The notes beneath the pieces were generated by a model. The model did no database searches. It saw only the letters and a program-made list of their open reading frames with translations, and was not told the origin of the DNA. Below, in pieces: positions 44,456-52,816 of a DNA stretch of 64,000 bases (within the stretch, counting starts at the first letter, position 1; the number at the start of each line of letters is the position of its first letter). Source of the stretch: Achromobacter xylosoxidans (GTDB lineage Bacteria > Pseudomonadota > Gammaproteobacteria > Burkholderiales > Burkholderiaceae_B); the NCBI RefSeq assembly GCF_002192695.1, contig NZ_MTLG01000075.1:62001-126000 (forward strand). Reading direction: 5' to 3'. The position numbers were made by a program, and so were the translations under genes.

Positions 44456-45892
44456 TTAGACCAGATCCCTATGATCGATGATGGCGCCGGCAATGGCCGC
44501 GGCAGCCGCGCTGGCGGGGCTGGCGAGATGGGTGCGGGCGCCGGGTCCCTGGCGTCCTTCGAAGTTGCGATTCGAGGTCGACACGCAGCGCTCGCCTGGC
44601 GGCACCTTGTCCGCATTCATGCCGACGCACATGGAGCAGCCCGGTTCGCGCCATTCGAATCCTGCCGCCAGGAAAATGCGGTCCAGGCCCAGTTGTTCGG
44701 CCGCCCGCTTGACCCGCTGCGACCCCGGGACCACCAGCGCGCGCACGCCCGCGGCGACCCGGCGGCCTTGCACGACGCGCGCCGCCGCCAGCAGGTCGGA
44801 CAGCCGCCCGTTGGTGCAGGATCCGATGAACACCCATTGCACCGGCACGCCCGCCAGGACTCCGCCCGGCGTCAGGCCCATGTAGCGATAAGCCTGGCGC
44901 AGTGCGGTGCGTTCGCCGGCCTCGGCCGCGTCATCGGGGTCGGGCAGGACTTCATGCACTCCCGCGACCTGCGACGGAATGGTGCCCCAGGTCAGCTGCG
45001 GGGCGTCCAGCGCCAGAGTCAGGTCCAGCTCGGTGTCGTAGCGGGCCCCGGCATCGCTGCGCAGGGCGCGGAAGGCCTGTTGCGCGGCGTCGTCCAGGCG
45101 CGCGGCGGGCGCATGGCGCCGCAGATAGTCGATGGTGACCGCGTCGGGTGCGATCACGGCGGCGCGCGCGCCGGCTTCGATCGCCATATTGCAAAGCGTG
45201 AGGCGCTCTTCCATCGACAACGCCGCCACCGGCGCGCCGGCCAGTTCCAGGAAACCGGCGGCCGCGCCGCGCACGCCTATGCGGCGCAGTACGTGCAGGG
45301 TCAGGTCCTTGGCGCTCAAGCCGGCGGGCAGGGCGCCGGCCAGTGTCAGGCGCATCGCGCGCGGGCGCCGCATCGCGAGTGTCTGGGTGGCCAGCACATG
45401 CTCGGCTTCCGAGGTGCCGATGCCCCAGGCCCAGGCGCCGAGCGCTCCCAGGGTGGAGGTATGGCTGTCGCCGCAGGCCACGGTCATGCCCGGCAGCACC
45501 AGGCCCAATTCGGGCGCGATGACATGCACGATGCCCTGGTCGGGGTCGTCGACGCCATAGTGGCGTATGCCCGTGCGGGCGGCGTTGCTTTCCAGCGCGG
45601 CGATCATGGCCTCGCTGCCCGGCACATGTTCGGTGCGGCGGCCCGGCGCGGTGGACACGATGTGGTCGGCGATCGCCACATTCCGGCGCGGGCTATGCAC
45701 GCGGCGGCCTTGGGCCTGCAGCGACGCGAAGGCCTGCGGGCTGGAGAGGTCATGCAGCAGATGACGGTCGATGTGGATCAGGCTGCGCCCGTCGGCCAGG
45801 TCGGCGACGTAATGGGCATCCCACAGTTTGTCGAACAGGGTTTGCGGCGCGCCGCCAGCGGGCTGGGGCGGTGCGGCGTTGGGGCTCTGCAT
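44456..45892 (-). CDS. Aconitase-family dehydratase, large subunit (LeuC-like)
   Basis: A 478-residue [4Fe-4S] hydro-lyase subunit. Cluster ligands are Cys359 (GSCTNGR), Cys419 and Cys422 (CSMC). Substrate-site motifs [27 protein letters not shown] and NRNFEGRQG match LeuC. It interconverts a hydroxy acid and its dehydrated form. GGGAG precedes the ATG. It is divergent from the Bug/TarD-like operon and first in an operon with the LeuD-like and LacI genes. Confidence 0.9.
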   Translation of the reverse strand: MQSPNAAPPQPAGGAPQTLFDKLWDAHYVADLADGRSLIHIDRHLLHDLSSPQAFASLQAQGRRVHSPRRNVAIADHIVSTAPGRRTEHVPGSEAMIAALESNAARTGIRHYGVDDPDQGIVHVIAPELGLVLPGMTVACGDSHTSTLGALGAWAWGIGTSEAEHVLATQTLAMRRPRAMRLTLAGALPAGLSAKDLTLHVLRRIGVRGAAAGFLELAGAPVAALSMEERLTLCNMAIEAGARAAVIAPDAVTIDYLRRHAPAARLDDAAQQAFRALRSDAGARYDTELDLTLALDAPQLTWGTIPSQVAGVHEVLPDPDDAAEAGERTALRQAYRYMGLTPGGVLAGVPVQWVFIGSCTNGRLSDLLAAARVVQGRRVAAGVRALVVPGSQRVKRAAEQLGLDRIFLAAGFEWREPGCSMCVGMNADKVPPGERCVSTSNRNFEGRQGPGARTHLASPASAAAAAIAGAIIDHRDLV

Positions 45893-45905
45893 GGCGACTC
45901 CCTAG

Positions 45906-45919
45906 TGCACACGTATGAA
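45906..45919. promoter_or_regulatory. LacI-type operator, LeuC side
   Basis: TGCACACGTATGAA, an imperfect dyad with central CG, lies 14 bases upstream of the LeuC-like start. It shares the half-site TGCAmACGT with the site at 46005. Confidence 0.6.
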
Positions 45920-45967
45920 TTTCGTGAATCAGGATGAAACCCGGGTAAACGAGCATCAGAAAGAATA

Positions 45968-45996
45968 TTGACGCGGAAATTTCGGCTCATTATATT
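45968..45996 (+). promoter_or_regulatory. Sigma70 promoter of the Bug/TarD-like operon
   Basis: TTGACG (45968-45973) and TATATT (45991-45996) are separated by exactly 17 bases. The predicted start of transcription, about 46003, falls at the edge of the downstream LacI-type dyad. Confidence 0.72.
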
Positions 45997-46004
45997 GCGA
46001 TCAG

Positions 46005-46018
46005 TGCAAACGTGTGCA
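46005..46018. promoter_or_regulatory. LacI-type operator at the transcription start
   Basis: TGCAAACGTGTGCA is a near-perfect 14-bp dyad with central CG, the usual form of LacI/GalR sites. It overlaps the predicted start of transcription and lies 99 bp from the sister site, so repression by roadblock or by looping is possible. Confidence 0.68.
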
Positions 46019-46060
46019 TTATCAGAAGTCGCTTCCCAAAAAAATAACGAGGAGACATCC

Positions 46061-47053
46061 ATGAAGTGCGTAAAGCAGGTTCGCAACAGGGCGGCCGCGA
46101 TGCTGGCCGCGTTGGGCATGTGCGCGGCGCTGGCGCCCGCCGCCGCCACGGCGGCCTATCCGGAGAAACCCATCAGGCTGATCGTGCCGTTCGGCGCGGG
46201 CGGCACCACCGACATCCTGGGCAGGGTGTTGGGGCAAAAGCTGGGCGATGCGTTGGGGCAGAGCGTGATCGTTGAAAACCGGCCTGGCGCCAACGGCAAC
46301 ATCGGCAGCGACGCGGTGGCCAAGGCTGCGGCGGATGGCTACACGCTGTTGTTCGCCGCCGACGCCACCCTGGTCATCAACCCCTCGCTGTATCGCCAGT
46401 TGCCGTTTCAGCCTGAACGCGATTTCGCGCCGATCTCACGCATTGCGGTGGTGCCGCTGGTGCTGGTCGCCAATCCCGGCGTCAAGGCCGACACGTTGCC
46501 CGAACTGGTCAAGCTGGGGCGCAATGGCGACTCGCGGCTGGATTTCGGCAGCGCCGGCGCAGGCAGCATGGGCCATCTGGTCGGCGAACGCCTGAACCGC
46601 GCGACCAGCATGAAGATGACCCATATTCCATACAAGAGCGGAGCGCAGGCGATTGCGGACGTGGTGTCAGGCCAGATTCCGCTGCTGATCACAGGACTGG
46701 CGGTGGCGGATCCGTTCCTCAAGAATGGCAAGCTCAAGGCGATTGCCGTCACTTCCGGCCAGCGCTTCCCAGGCGCGCCGACAGTGCCCACGATTGCCGA
46801 AGGCGGGGTGAAGGACTTCGACTCCCCCAGCTGGTACGGCCTGCTGGCGCCAGCAGGCACGCCTGCCCCGGTACTGGAGAAAATCCATGGCGCCTTGGCG
46901 ACCGCTTTGCAGACCGAGGAGATGAAGGCACGCATGGTCGAACTGGGCGCGTGGCCGGTGGTCGACAGCCAGGCGGCGTTCGCGGAACTCATCAAGCAAG
47001 ACACCGTCCGCTGGTCGCAGATCATCCAGGCCGCCGGCATCACCGTCCAATAA
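46061..47053 (+). CDS. Bug-family periplasmic solute receptor
   Basis: A 330-residue TctC-like receptor; signal peptide ending near AAATA, loops IVPFGAGGTTDILGR and ENRPGANGNIG. GAGGAG precedes ATG 46061; earlier in-frame codons cover the promoter and operator and cannot be translated. It is first in an operon with a tartrate-dehydratase-like gene, so a hydroxy-dicarboxylate ligand is plausible. Confidence 0.94.
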   Translation: MKCVKQVRNRAAAMLAALGMCAALAPAAATAAYPEKPIRLIVPFGAGGTTDILGRVLGQKLGDALGQSVIVENRPGANGNIGSDAVAKAAADGYTLLFAADATLVINPSLYRQLPFQPERDFAPISRIAVVPLVLVANPGVKADTLPELVKLGRNGDSRLDFGSAGAGSMGHLVGERLNRATSMKMTHIPYKSGAQAIADVVSGQIPLLITGLAVADPFLKNGKLKAIAVTSGQRFPGAPTVPTIAEGGVKDFDSPSWYGLLAPAGTPAPVLEKIHGALATALQTEEMKARMVELGAWPVVDSQAAFAELIKQDTVRWSQIIQAAGITVQ

Positions 47054-47074
47054 CCTCACATTGACGACCCATCC

Positions 47075-48253
47075 ATGCGCATTACCGCCATACGAGAAAT
47101 CGCCGTCCCCCTGCAAGGCAACATATCGAACTCGCTGGTCAACTTCGCCGAACATACGGTGTCGCTGGTGGCGCTGGTCAGCGACGCGGTGCGCGATGGC
47201 CGTCCGGTCATCGGCTACGCCTTCGATTCCATCGGCCGCTATGCCCAGCCTGGGCTGCTGCGCGAACGCTTCATTCCGCGCCTGCTGGCGGCGCGACCCG
47301 AAGCGCTGCTCAATGAGGAAGGCACGGGGTTCGACCCCGCGCGCGCCAGCGCCGTCATGATGCGCAATGAGAAACCCGGCGGCCACGGCGACCGGGCCGC
47401 TGCGGTCGGCGCGCTGGAACTGGCGTTTTGGGACTTGAACGCCAAGCTGGCGGACGAGCCGGCCTATCGCGGCATCGCGCGGCACGCGGGGCGCGCGGCC
47501 GGCAGCGGCTCGGCGCAGGTGTACGCGGCTGGCGGCTATTACTACGACAGCGGCGATCCGGTGCGGCGCCTGAAGGATGAGTTCCAGGCCTATCGCGACC
47601 AGGGATTCGTCAAGTTCAAGATGAAGATCGGCGGCGCCTCGCTGCACGAAGACCTGGCCCGCATCGAGGCCGCGCTGGCGGTGGCGGGCGAGGGCGCCAA
47701 TCTGGCGGTGGACGCCAACGGCCGCTTCGACCTGCCTACCGCCCTGGCCTATGCGCGCGCCATGGAGCCCTACGGCTTGCGCTGGTACGAGGAAATCGGC
47801 GATCCGCTGGACTATGCGCTCAATAGCCAGGTGGCTCAGGCATATGGCGGGCCGATCGCCACCGGCGAGAACCTGTTCTCGCTGCCGGACGTCAACAATC
47901 TGCTGCGCTTTGGCGGCATGCGCCCGGCAAGCGATATCCTGCAGATGGACGCGGGCCTGGCCTATGGCCTGACCGAGTACCTGCGCATGATTGCGGCCGC
48001 GGAAAGGGCTGGCTTTTCGCGCCGCTGCCTGCACCCGCATGGGGGGCACTTGATCAATCTGCACATCGCCGCCGGTCTGGAACTGGGCGGGTGCGAAGCC
48101 TATCCGGGCGTATTCCAGCCGTTTGGCGGCTATCCCGCGCAGTGCGCTCTCGGGGCCGGGCAAGTCCGGCCGACCGACGCGCCAGGATTCGGGCTGGAAC
48201 AGAAACAGGAATTGGCGCCGTATATTGCGGCCCTGGCTACAGGCAGTGCTTGA
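47075..48253 (+). CDS. D-tartrate dehydratase-like enolase-superfamily enzyme
   Basis: A 392-residue mandelate racemase/enolase-fold enzyme. Residues at the active positions are Lys184 (KFKMKIGG), metal ligands Asp213 (VDANGR), Glu239 (YEE) and Glu265 (TGENLF), and His322 (HPHGGH). These, and the segments MRNEKPGGHGDR and VYAAGGYYY, match the Bradyrhizobium TarD enzyme as I recall it, which dehydrates D-tartrate to oxaloacetate. A related acid sugar or hydroxy acid remains possible. It lies 21 bases after the Bug gene. Confidence 0.88.
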   Translation: MRITAIREIAVPLQGNISNSLVNFAEHTVSLVALVSDAVRDGRPVIGYAFDSIGRYAQPGLLRERFIPRLLAARPEALLNEEGTGFDPARASAVMMRNEKPGGHGDRAAAVGALELAFWDLNAKLADEPAYRGIARHAGRAAGSGSAQVYAAGGYYYDSGDPVRRLKDEFQAYRDQGFVKFKMKIGGASLHEDLARIEAALAVAGEGANLAVDANGRFDLPTALAYARAMEPYGLRWYEEIGDPLDYALNSQVAQAYGGPIATGENLFSLPDVNNLLRFGGMRPASDILQMDAGLAYGLTEYLRMIAAAERAGFSRRCLHPHGGHLINLHIAAGLELGGCEAYPGVFQPFGGYPAQCALGAGQVRPTDAPGFGLEQKQELAPYIAALATGSA

Positions 48254-48266
48254 GGAAGCTGACATC

Positions 48267-49202
48267 ATGAAGATAGCGATTATGGGGTGTGGGGCCATGG
48301 GCTCCGTGTATGCCGGCCTGCTGGCCGCTGGCGGGCACGATGTGCTGGCCATCGACCATTGGGCAGAGCACGTGGAGGCCATGGCCGCCCGCGGCCTGCG
48401 CGTGGAAGGCGCCAGCGGCGACCGCGTGGCGCGGGTACGCGCATTCCGCCAGGCGCCGGCCGAACCGGTCGATCTGATCATCATTGCGGTCAAGGCCGCG
48501 CAAGCCGGCAGCGCGGCACAGCAGGCGCGAGCGATGCTCGGACCGCGCACGCGGGTGCTGACGATACAGAACGGCCTGGGCAGCGCGGACAGCGTGGCCG
48601 AAGCCATAGGCGCGGACAGGTTGGCGGTCGGCATCGCAGCCGCGTTTGGCGCGTCGCTGCCCGCGCCAGGGCATGTCCACCACAACGGCATGTCGGCGGT
48701 GCGCATGGGCGCCTATGCAGGGATGCCGCAGGATGAGCTCGAGGGCATCGCCGCCGTGTGGAGCAATGCCGGCTTCAACGCCCAGGCGGTGGACAACCTG
48801 GCTGCGATGCAATGGGAGAAGCTGATCTGCAATGTGGCCTATAGCGCGCCTTGCGCGCTCACCGGCCTGACCATAGGCGCGGTCATGGATGATCCCCATA
48901 TAGGCGCGGTCAGCCAGGCGGCGGCTACCGAGGCATGGGCAGTGGCCCGCGCCCTGGGGGTGCCGATCCAGGTCGCCGACCCGGTCGCGCACGTCCGCGC
49001 GTTCGGTGAGCGCATCCGCGGCGCCAAGCCCTCGGTGCTGTTGGACCACGAACGCAAGCGCACGAGCGAGATCGACTACATCAATGGCGCGATTCCCGTC
49101 CAGGCCAGGAAGGCCGGTCTATCCGCGCCAGTGAATGAAACCCTTACCAGGCTGGTCAAGCAGCGCGAGGATGGCTTCAGCAGCGGGCGTGCCAAGCATT
49201 GA
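48267..49202 (+). CDS. Ketopantoate reductase-family oxidoreductase (PanE/ApbA-like)
   Basis: A 311-residue NADP-dependent 2-hydroxyacid dehydrogenase-like protein with the Rossmann motif MGCGAMGSVYAGLLA, IIIAVKA, IQNGLG and the catalytic-Lys region QWEKLICNVAYSAPCAL. The C-terminal SxxxD motif region is PSVLLDHERKRTSEIDYINGAI. Such paralogues in catabolic operons reduce other 2-oxo acids, so one acting on the TarD-like product is a reasonable idea. ATG 48267 has GAGGA upstream. Confidence 0.87.
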   Translation: MKIAIMGCGAMGSVYAGLLAAGGHDVLAIDHWAEHVEAMAARGLRVEGASGDRVARVRAFRQAPAEPVDLIIIAVKAAQAGSAAQQARAMLGPRTRVLTIQNGLGSADSVAEAIGADRLAVGIAAAFGASLPAPGHVHHNGMSAVRMGAYAGMPQDELEGIAAVWSNAGFNAQAVDNLAAMQWEKLICNVAYSAPCALTGLTIGAVMDDPHIGAVSQAAATEAWAVARALGVPIQVADPVAHVRAFGERIRGAKPSVLLDHERKRTSEIDYINGAIPVQARKAGLSAPVNETLTRLVKQREDGFSSGRAKH

Positions 49203-49219
49203 GCAGTTTTGCCTGGATT

Positions 49220-49810
49220 TCAACGGGTGGCGCTGGCGACTGCCTCCACCGTGATGCGCAACTGCACCTCGTCGCTCACGCCGGGGGCAAACGCGTCCAC
49301 GCCGAAGTCGCTGCGCTTGAGTACCGTCGTGGCGTCAAAGCCGATGGCCGGCCGTTGCGCCATCGGATGGACGCCTTCCTGGTTCTTGCGGGCTTGCAGC
49401 ACCACGGGCTTTTCGATGCCCTTGATACGCAGGATGCCGCTGACGCTCAGTTTGCCGTCGCCCTGGTCAGCGACCGAGGTGCTCCTGAACTGGATGTCGG
49501 GATACTTGGCCGCCTGGAAGAACTCGGCGCCTTGCAGCATTTCATCCAGCTTGGGCACGTGCGACGTCAGGCGCGGCACGGGCACGCTAAGGTCCACGGA
49601 CGATTTCGAAGGCTGCGCCGCGTCGTAGCGGATCACGCCCGTCACGGCTCCGGCATGGGCGGTGGGCTTGGAATAGCCCAGGTGGTCCCAGGTGACCACG
49701 ATTTCCGTATGTTCTGGGTCGATCTGGTAGTCCACGGGGGCGGCCTGCGCTGGCAGGCTGCCCAGGGCCAGGACGGCGGTTGCCAGGAATGCGGCGTAGG
49801 TGTGCTTCAT
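49220..49810 (-). CDS. YceI-family periplasmic protein
   Basis: A 196-residue lipocalin-like YceI protein with signal peptide (LGSLPAQA before APVDYQID). Family segments are DPEHTEIVVTWDHLGYS, FRSTSVADQG and the C-terminal DFGVDAFAPGVSDEVQLRI. Relatives bind isoprenoids in the periplasm and are often stress- or acid-induced. ATG 49810 begins the signal peptide. It converges on the ketopantoate-reductase-like gene and appears to be transcribed alone. Confidence 0.92.
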   Translation of the reverse strand: MKHTYAAFLATAVLALGSLPAQAAPVDYQIDPEHTEIVVTWDHLGYSKPTAHAGAVTGVIRYDAAQPSKSSVDLSVPVPRLTSHVPKLDEMLQGAEFFQAAKYPDIQFRSTSVADQGDGKLSVSGILRIKGIEKPVVLQARKNQEGVHPMAQRPAIGFDATTVLKRSDFGVDAFAPGVSDEVQLRITVEAVASATR

Positions 49811-49984
49811 GGGGTTTTCTCTCTTGGTACGGCGCCGCCGGATCGGGCGGCCTGGATCACAGGGTTCAATGACGTCCGATAAGCTTAGAGATCGGGGTAT
49901 TGCAGCGCTAGTGGTTGATAATTGATCTGACTGTCCTGATTTTGTTTGCAATTGGCAGCACTTCCTGATTGACCCGGGCGCCGA

Positions 49985-50890
49985 CTAGTCCTCCTGCAGC
50001 TTGCTGAAGCGCTCCGCCAGGTAATCCACCAGCGCCCGCACCGACGACAGCAGGCCGCGCCGGGACGGGAACACCGCATGTATCAGTTCGCGGCGCGGCG
50101 CCCAGTCCGGCAGCAGGCGGACCAGCTGTCCCGCCTGCAGTTGTTCCCGCACCATCATGGTGGGCAGCTGCACCACGCCCACGCCGGCCACGGCCGCATT
50201 GCGCAGCGCGATCATGTCGGTGGTGATCATCCTGGGGGCGAGCGATACCGTGGCCAGCTGGCCGTCCTGGTTGTACAGCTCCAGGCGATAGGCCTGATTG
50301 GGCGTGCCCAGCGCCAGGCTGGGCCAGGCGCCCAGGTCGTCCGGCGTTGTTGGCTGCCCGCATTCGGCCGCCAGGGCGGGGCTGGCCACCAGGCTCTGGC
50401 CGCGATCCGACAGCACGCGCATGACCAGCTCGCTGTCTTCCAGCGGAGGCGGGCGCACGCGGATCGCCACGTCCACGGCTTCTCCCAGCACGTCGACCCG
50501 GCGGTTGGTGGCTTCGAGCTGGATGACGACGCGCGGGTACTTCAGCATGAAGTCCGCGAGCATGCCGCCGACATGGGTGTGCAGCAGGGCGATGGGGCAG
50601 GTCAGCTTGACCACGCCGCGCGGTTCGACCTGGGCCGCGTCGATCACTTCCTGGGCGGCCTCGGCTTCGGCCAGCATGGCCTTGCAGCGCTCGTAATAGG
50701 TCTGGCCGATGTCGGTCACCATGAAGTGCCGGGTAGAACGCTGGATGAGCCGCACGCCCAGGCGTTCTTCCAGCAGGGCCAGCCGACGGCTGAGGCGGGA
50801 CTTGGGCATGCCCAGCGCGCGTCCGGCGGGCGCAAAGCCCTGGTGCTCGACGGTCTGCACGAAATAGAAAAGGTCGTTGAGATCCTGCAT
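49985..50890 (-). CDS. LysR-type regulator of the isochorismatase-fold gene
   Basis: A 301-residue LysR protein (MQDLNDLFYFVQTVEHQGF; MPKSRLSRRLALLEERLG). It is divergent from the hydrolase at 51033; three copies of a TAGAAC half-site lie between the two genes, so it probably controls both. Confidence 0.93.
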   Translation of the reverse strand: MQDLNDLFYFVQTVEHQGFAPAGRALGMPKSRLSRRLALLEERLGVRLIQRSTRHFMVTDIGQTYYERCKAMLAEAEAAQEVIDAAQVEPRGVVKLTCPIALLHTHVGGMLADFMLKYPRVVIQLEATNRRVDVLGEAVDVAIRVRPPPLEDSELVMRVLSDRGQSLVASPALAAECGQPTTPDDLGAWPSLALGTPNQAYRLELYNQDGQLATVSLAPRMITTDMIALRNAAVAGVGVVQLPTMMVREQLQAGQLVRLLPDWAPRRELIHAVFPSRRGLLSSVRALVDYLAERFSKLQED

Positions 50891-50902
50891 GGCATCCCTT
50901 TG

Positions 50903-50968
50903 GTTCTAAAAATAGAACGCTGATAGCAAAAAATCGGTCTTCCGCTAATTTTGTTCTATTTTTAATAT
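50903..50968. promoter_or_regulatory. LysR operator array and promoter
   Basis: GTTCTA-AAAA-TAGAAC forms a palindrome at 50903-50918, and an 11-bp inverted copy of its right half (GTTCTATTTTT, 50953-50963) lies 34 bases on. A forward promoter TTCCGC (50940-50945)/TAATAT (50963-50968), 17-base spacing, surrounds the distal half-site. The layout fits a LysR recognition site plus activation site. Confidence 0.65.
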
Positions 50969-51032
50969 TTGTGCAGCCATAAGGCTTCTGATTCGGCCAC
51001 AAGCCGTCGACCTTTCAAATTAGGAGTACACC

Positions 51033-51710
51033 ATGTCCGCACCCGCCAACTTCAACGGCCAACGTCCTGTCATCGACGCCAACGACGCCGTCATGCTGCT
51101 GATCGACCACCAGAGCGGCCTGTTCCAGACCGTGGGCGACATGCCCATGCCGGAACTGCGCGCCCGCGCTGGCGCCCTGGCGTCGATGGCCACGCTGGCC
51201 AAGATGCCCGTCATCACTACGGCTTCCGTGCCGCAAGGCCCGAACGGTCCGCTGATTCCCGAGATTCACGCCAACGCCCCGCATGCGCAATACATTGCGC
51301 GCAAGGGCGAGATCAACGCCTGGGACAATCCCGAGTTCGTCGCCGCCGTAAAGGCCACCGGCCGCAAGACGCTCATCATCGCCGGCACCATCACCAGCGT
51401 GTGCATGGCGTTCCCGGCCATCAGCGCGGTCGCCGACGGCTACAAGGTGTTCGCGGTGATCGACGCGTCGGGCACGTACACCAAGATGGCGCAGGAAATC
51501 ACGCTGGCGCGCGTGGTGCAGGCCGGAGTGGTGCCGATGGACACCGCCGCCGTGGCCTCGGAATTGCAGAAGACCTGGAACCGCGAAGACGCCATGCAGT
51601 GGGCCGAGGTCTACACCAAGGTGTTCCCGGCCTACCAGTTGCTGATCGAAAGCTACGCCAAGGCGCAGGAAGTGGTGAAGAACAACGAAGTGCTGGATTC
51701 GCAGCGCTGA
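51033..51710 (+). CDS. Isochorismatase-fold hydrolase (YcaC-like)
   Basis: A 225-residue cysteine hydrolase of the isochorismatase superfamily. The triad is readable as Asp in LLIDHQSG, Lys in GRKTLIIAG and Cys in TITSVCMAF, with the preceding Thr-Ile cis-peptide region. The YcaC group has unknown substrates; nitrile, amide and carbamoyl hydrolases are relatives. It is divergent from and probably controlled by the LysR gene at 49985-50890. Confidence 0.9.
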   Translation: MSAPANFNGQRPVIDANDAVMLLIDHQSGLFQTVGDMPMPELRARAGALASMATLAKMPVITTASVPQGPNGPLIPEIHANAPHAQYIARKGEINAWDNPEFVAAVKATGRKTLIIAGTITSVCMAFPAISAVADGYKVFAVIDASGTYTKMAQEITLARVVQAGVVPMDTAAVASELQKTWNREDAMQWAEVYTKVFPAYQLLIESYAKAQEVVKNNEVLDSQR

Positions 51711-51732
51711 TCCGCTTCGATGCAAGTGGCGG

Positions 51733-51752
51733 TCCGGGCCTTGCGGCCCGGA
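51733..51752. terminator. Hairpin between convergent genes
   Basis: TCCGGGCC (51733-51740) and GGCCCGGA (51745-51752) with a TTGC loop form an 8-bp stem, extended by GTGGCGG/CCGCCAC outside. No T-run follows on either strand, so its efficiency is uncertain. Confidence 0.5.
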
Positions 51753-52655
51753 TCAGGCCGCCACGCCATGCCGCTCGGCAATGCGCAGCAGCAAGGCTTC
51801 CAGTTCCTGGAGGATGGGCCGGTGGTCGTCCACCCGCCTGACCAGGGCCGAAGGCATGGCGGGCAGGTCTATTTCCACGAATGCGATCTCGGGCGTCGCG
51901 TAATAGCTGGCGGCGCGCTTGGTCAGCATCAGCAGGCCCTCGCGCGTGTTCACGGCCGCGATGCCCTCGCGGATCGTGCGCACCACCGGGCCGTCGCCGA
52001 TGGGCTTGCCCTTGGGCGTGTGGCGCGGAAAGTGGTAGTCCTGCCATTCCTGGTTGACCGATCCCGGCACCATGCGCACCAGCCGTTCCTCGGCCAGCAG
52101 CTCGGGGTCCAGCAGGGTCGCCCCGGCAAACGGGTGATCCAGCGGGACGCACAGCATGCGCTGGTCCCGCAATACGATGGGCCCATGGCACAGGCCGTCC
52201 GCGCCCAGCGGCAAACGGCAGAACGCGATGTCGACCGAGCCGTCGGCCACCGCCGCGTAGTGGGTGACGTAGGTCAGTTCCACGAACCCCAGTTCCACGT
52301 TGGGATGCGCCGCCTTGAATTCCGAGACCAGCGGGCGGTATAGCTCGTAGAAACCGCCGCCCAGGAAGCCGATGCGCAGATGGCGCGGCTTGCCCGCGGC
52401 CTGGCGCTTGCAGTCGTCCAGCGCGGCTTTCAGCATGACCACGGCCGGCCCCGCGCCCAGCTTCAGGGTTACGCCCAGCGGCGTCAGCGCGACGCGGCGG
52501 CTGCTGCGCTCGAACAAGGGGGCGCCCAGCGTCTTTTCCAGCGCCTTGACCGCTTCCGATACGGAGGATTGGCTCATGTGCAGCGCTTCCGCCGCGCGGC
52601 CGAAATGCAGCTTGTCCGCAACGGCCAGAAAACAATCGAATTGGCGTAGATCCAT
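51753..52655 (-). CDS. LysR-type regulator of the alpha/beta-hydrolase operon
   Basis: A 300-residue LysR protein (MDLRQFDCFLAVADKLHFG; MSQSSVSEAVKALEKTLG). It is divergent from the hydrolase/transporter/SDR operon, with a strong dyad between them. Confidence 0.93.
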   Translation of the reverse strand: MDLRQFDCFLAVADKLHFGRAAEALHMSQSSVSEAVKALEKTLGAPLFERSSRRVALTPLGVTLKLGAGPAVVMLKAALDDCKRQAAGKPRHLRIGFLGGGFYELYRPLVSEFKAAHPNVELGFVELTYVTHYAAVADGSVDIAFCRLPLGADGLCHGPIVLRDQRMLCVPLDHPFAGATLLDPELLAEERLVRMVPGSVNQEWQDYHFPRHTPKGKPIGDGPVVRTIREGIAAVNTREGLLMLTKRAASYYATPEIAFVEIDLPAMPSALVRRVDDHRPILQELEALLLRIAERHGVAA

Positions 52656-52696
52656 GGCTCCGGGGCACGTTCCGTGCGCGTAGTCGTCATTCTTAT

Positions 52697-52719
52697 ATCA
52701 ATCGGGATTAACGATTGAT
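52697..52719. promoter_or_regulatory. LysR-type operator dyad
   Basis: ATCAATCG (52697-52704) and CGATTGAT (52712-52719) are perfect 8-bp arms around GGATTAA, 42 bases upstream of the LysR start in the divergent gap. It contains a T-N11-A arrangement typical of LysR recognition sites. Confidence 0.62.
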
Positions 52720-52816
52720 GGCGTGAATAATAGCGCTTGTTCGCGTCAGGCCCGATGGGCAGAATTCGACCTGTTCACACAAGCTTAGCTCATTGATGAG
52801 CGATAAGGAGACAGGC

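Noticed and set aside
43846-45892. LeuC/LeuD as the housekeeping isopropylmalate dehydratase
   Set aside because: No leuA or leuB adjoins, a LacI regulator overlaps leuD, and the divergent partners are catabolic. I keep it open only as the refuting case for the pathway idea.
46667-48706. A 679-codon minus-strand open frame
   Set aside because: Antisense to the Bug, TarD-like and reductase genes; low-complexity composition and no ribosome-binding site.
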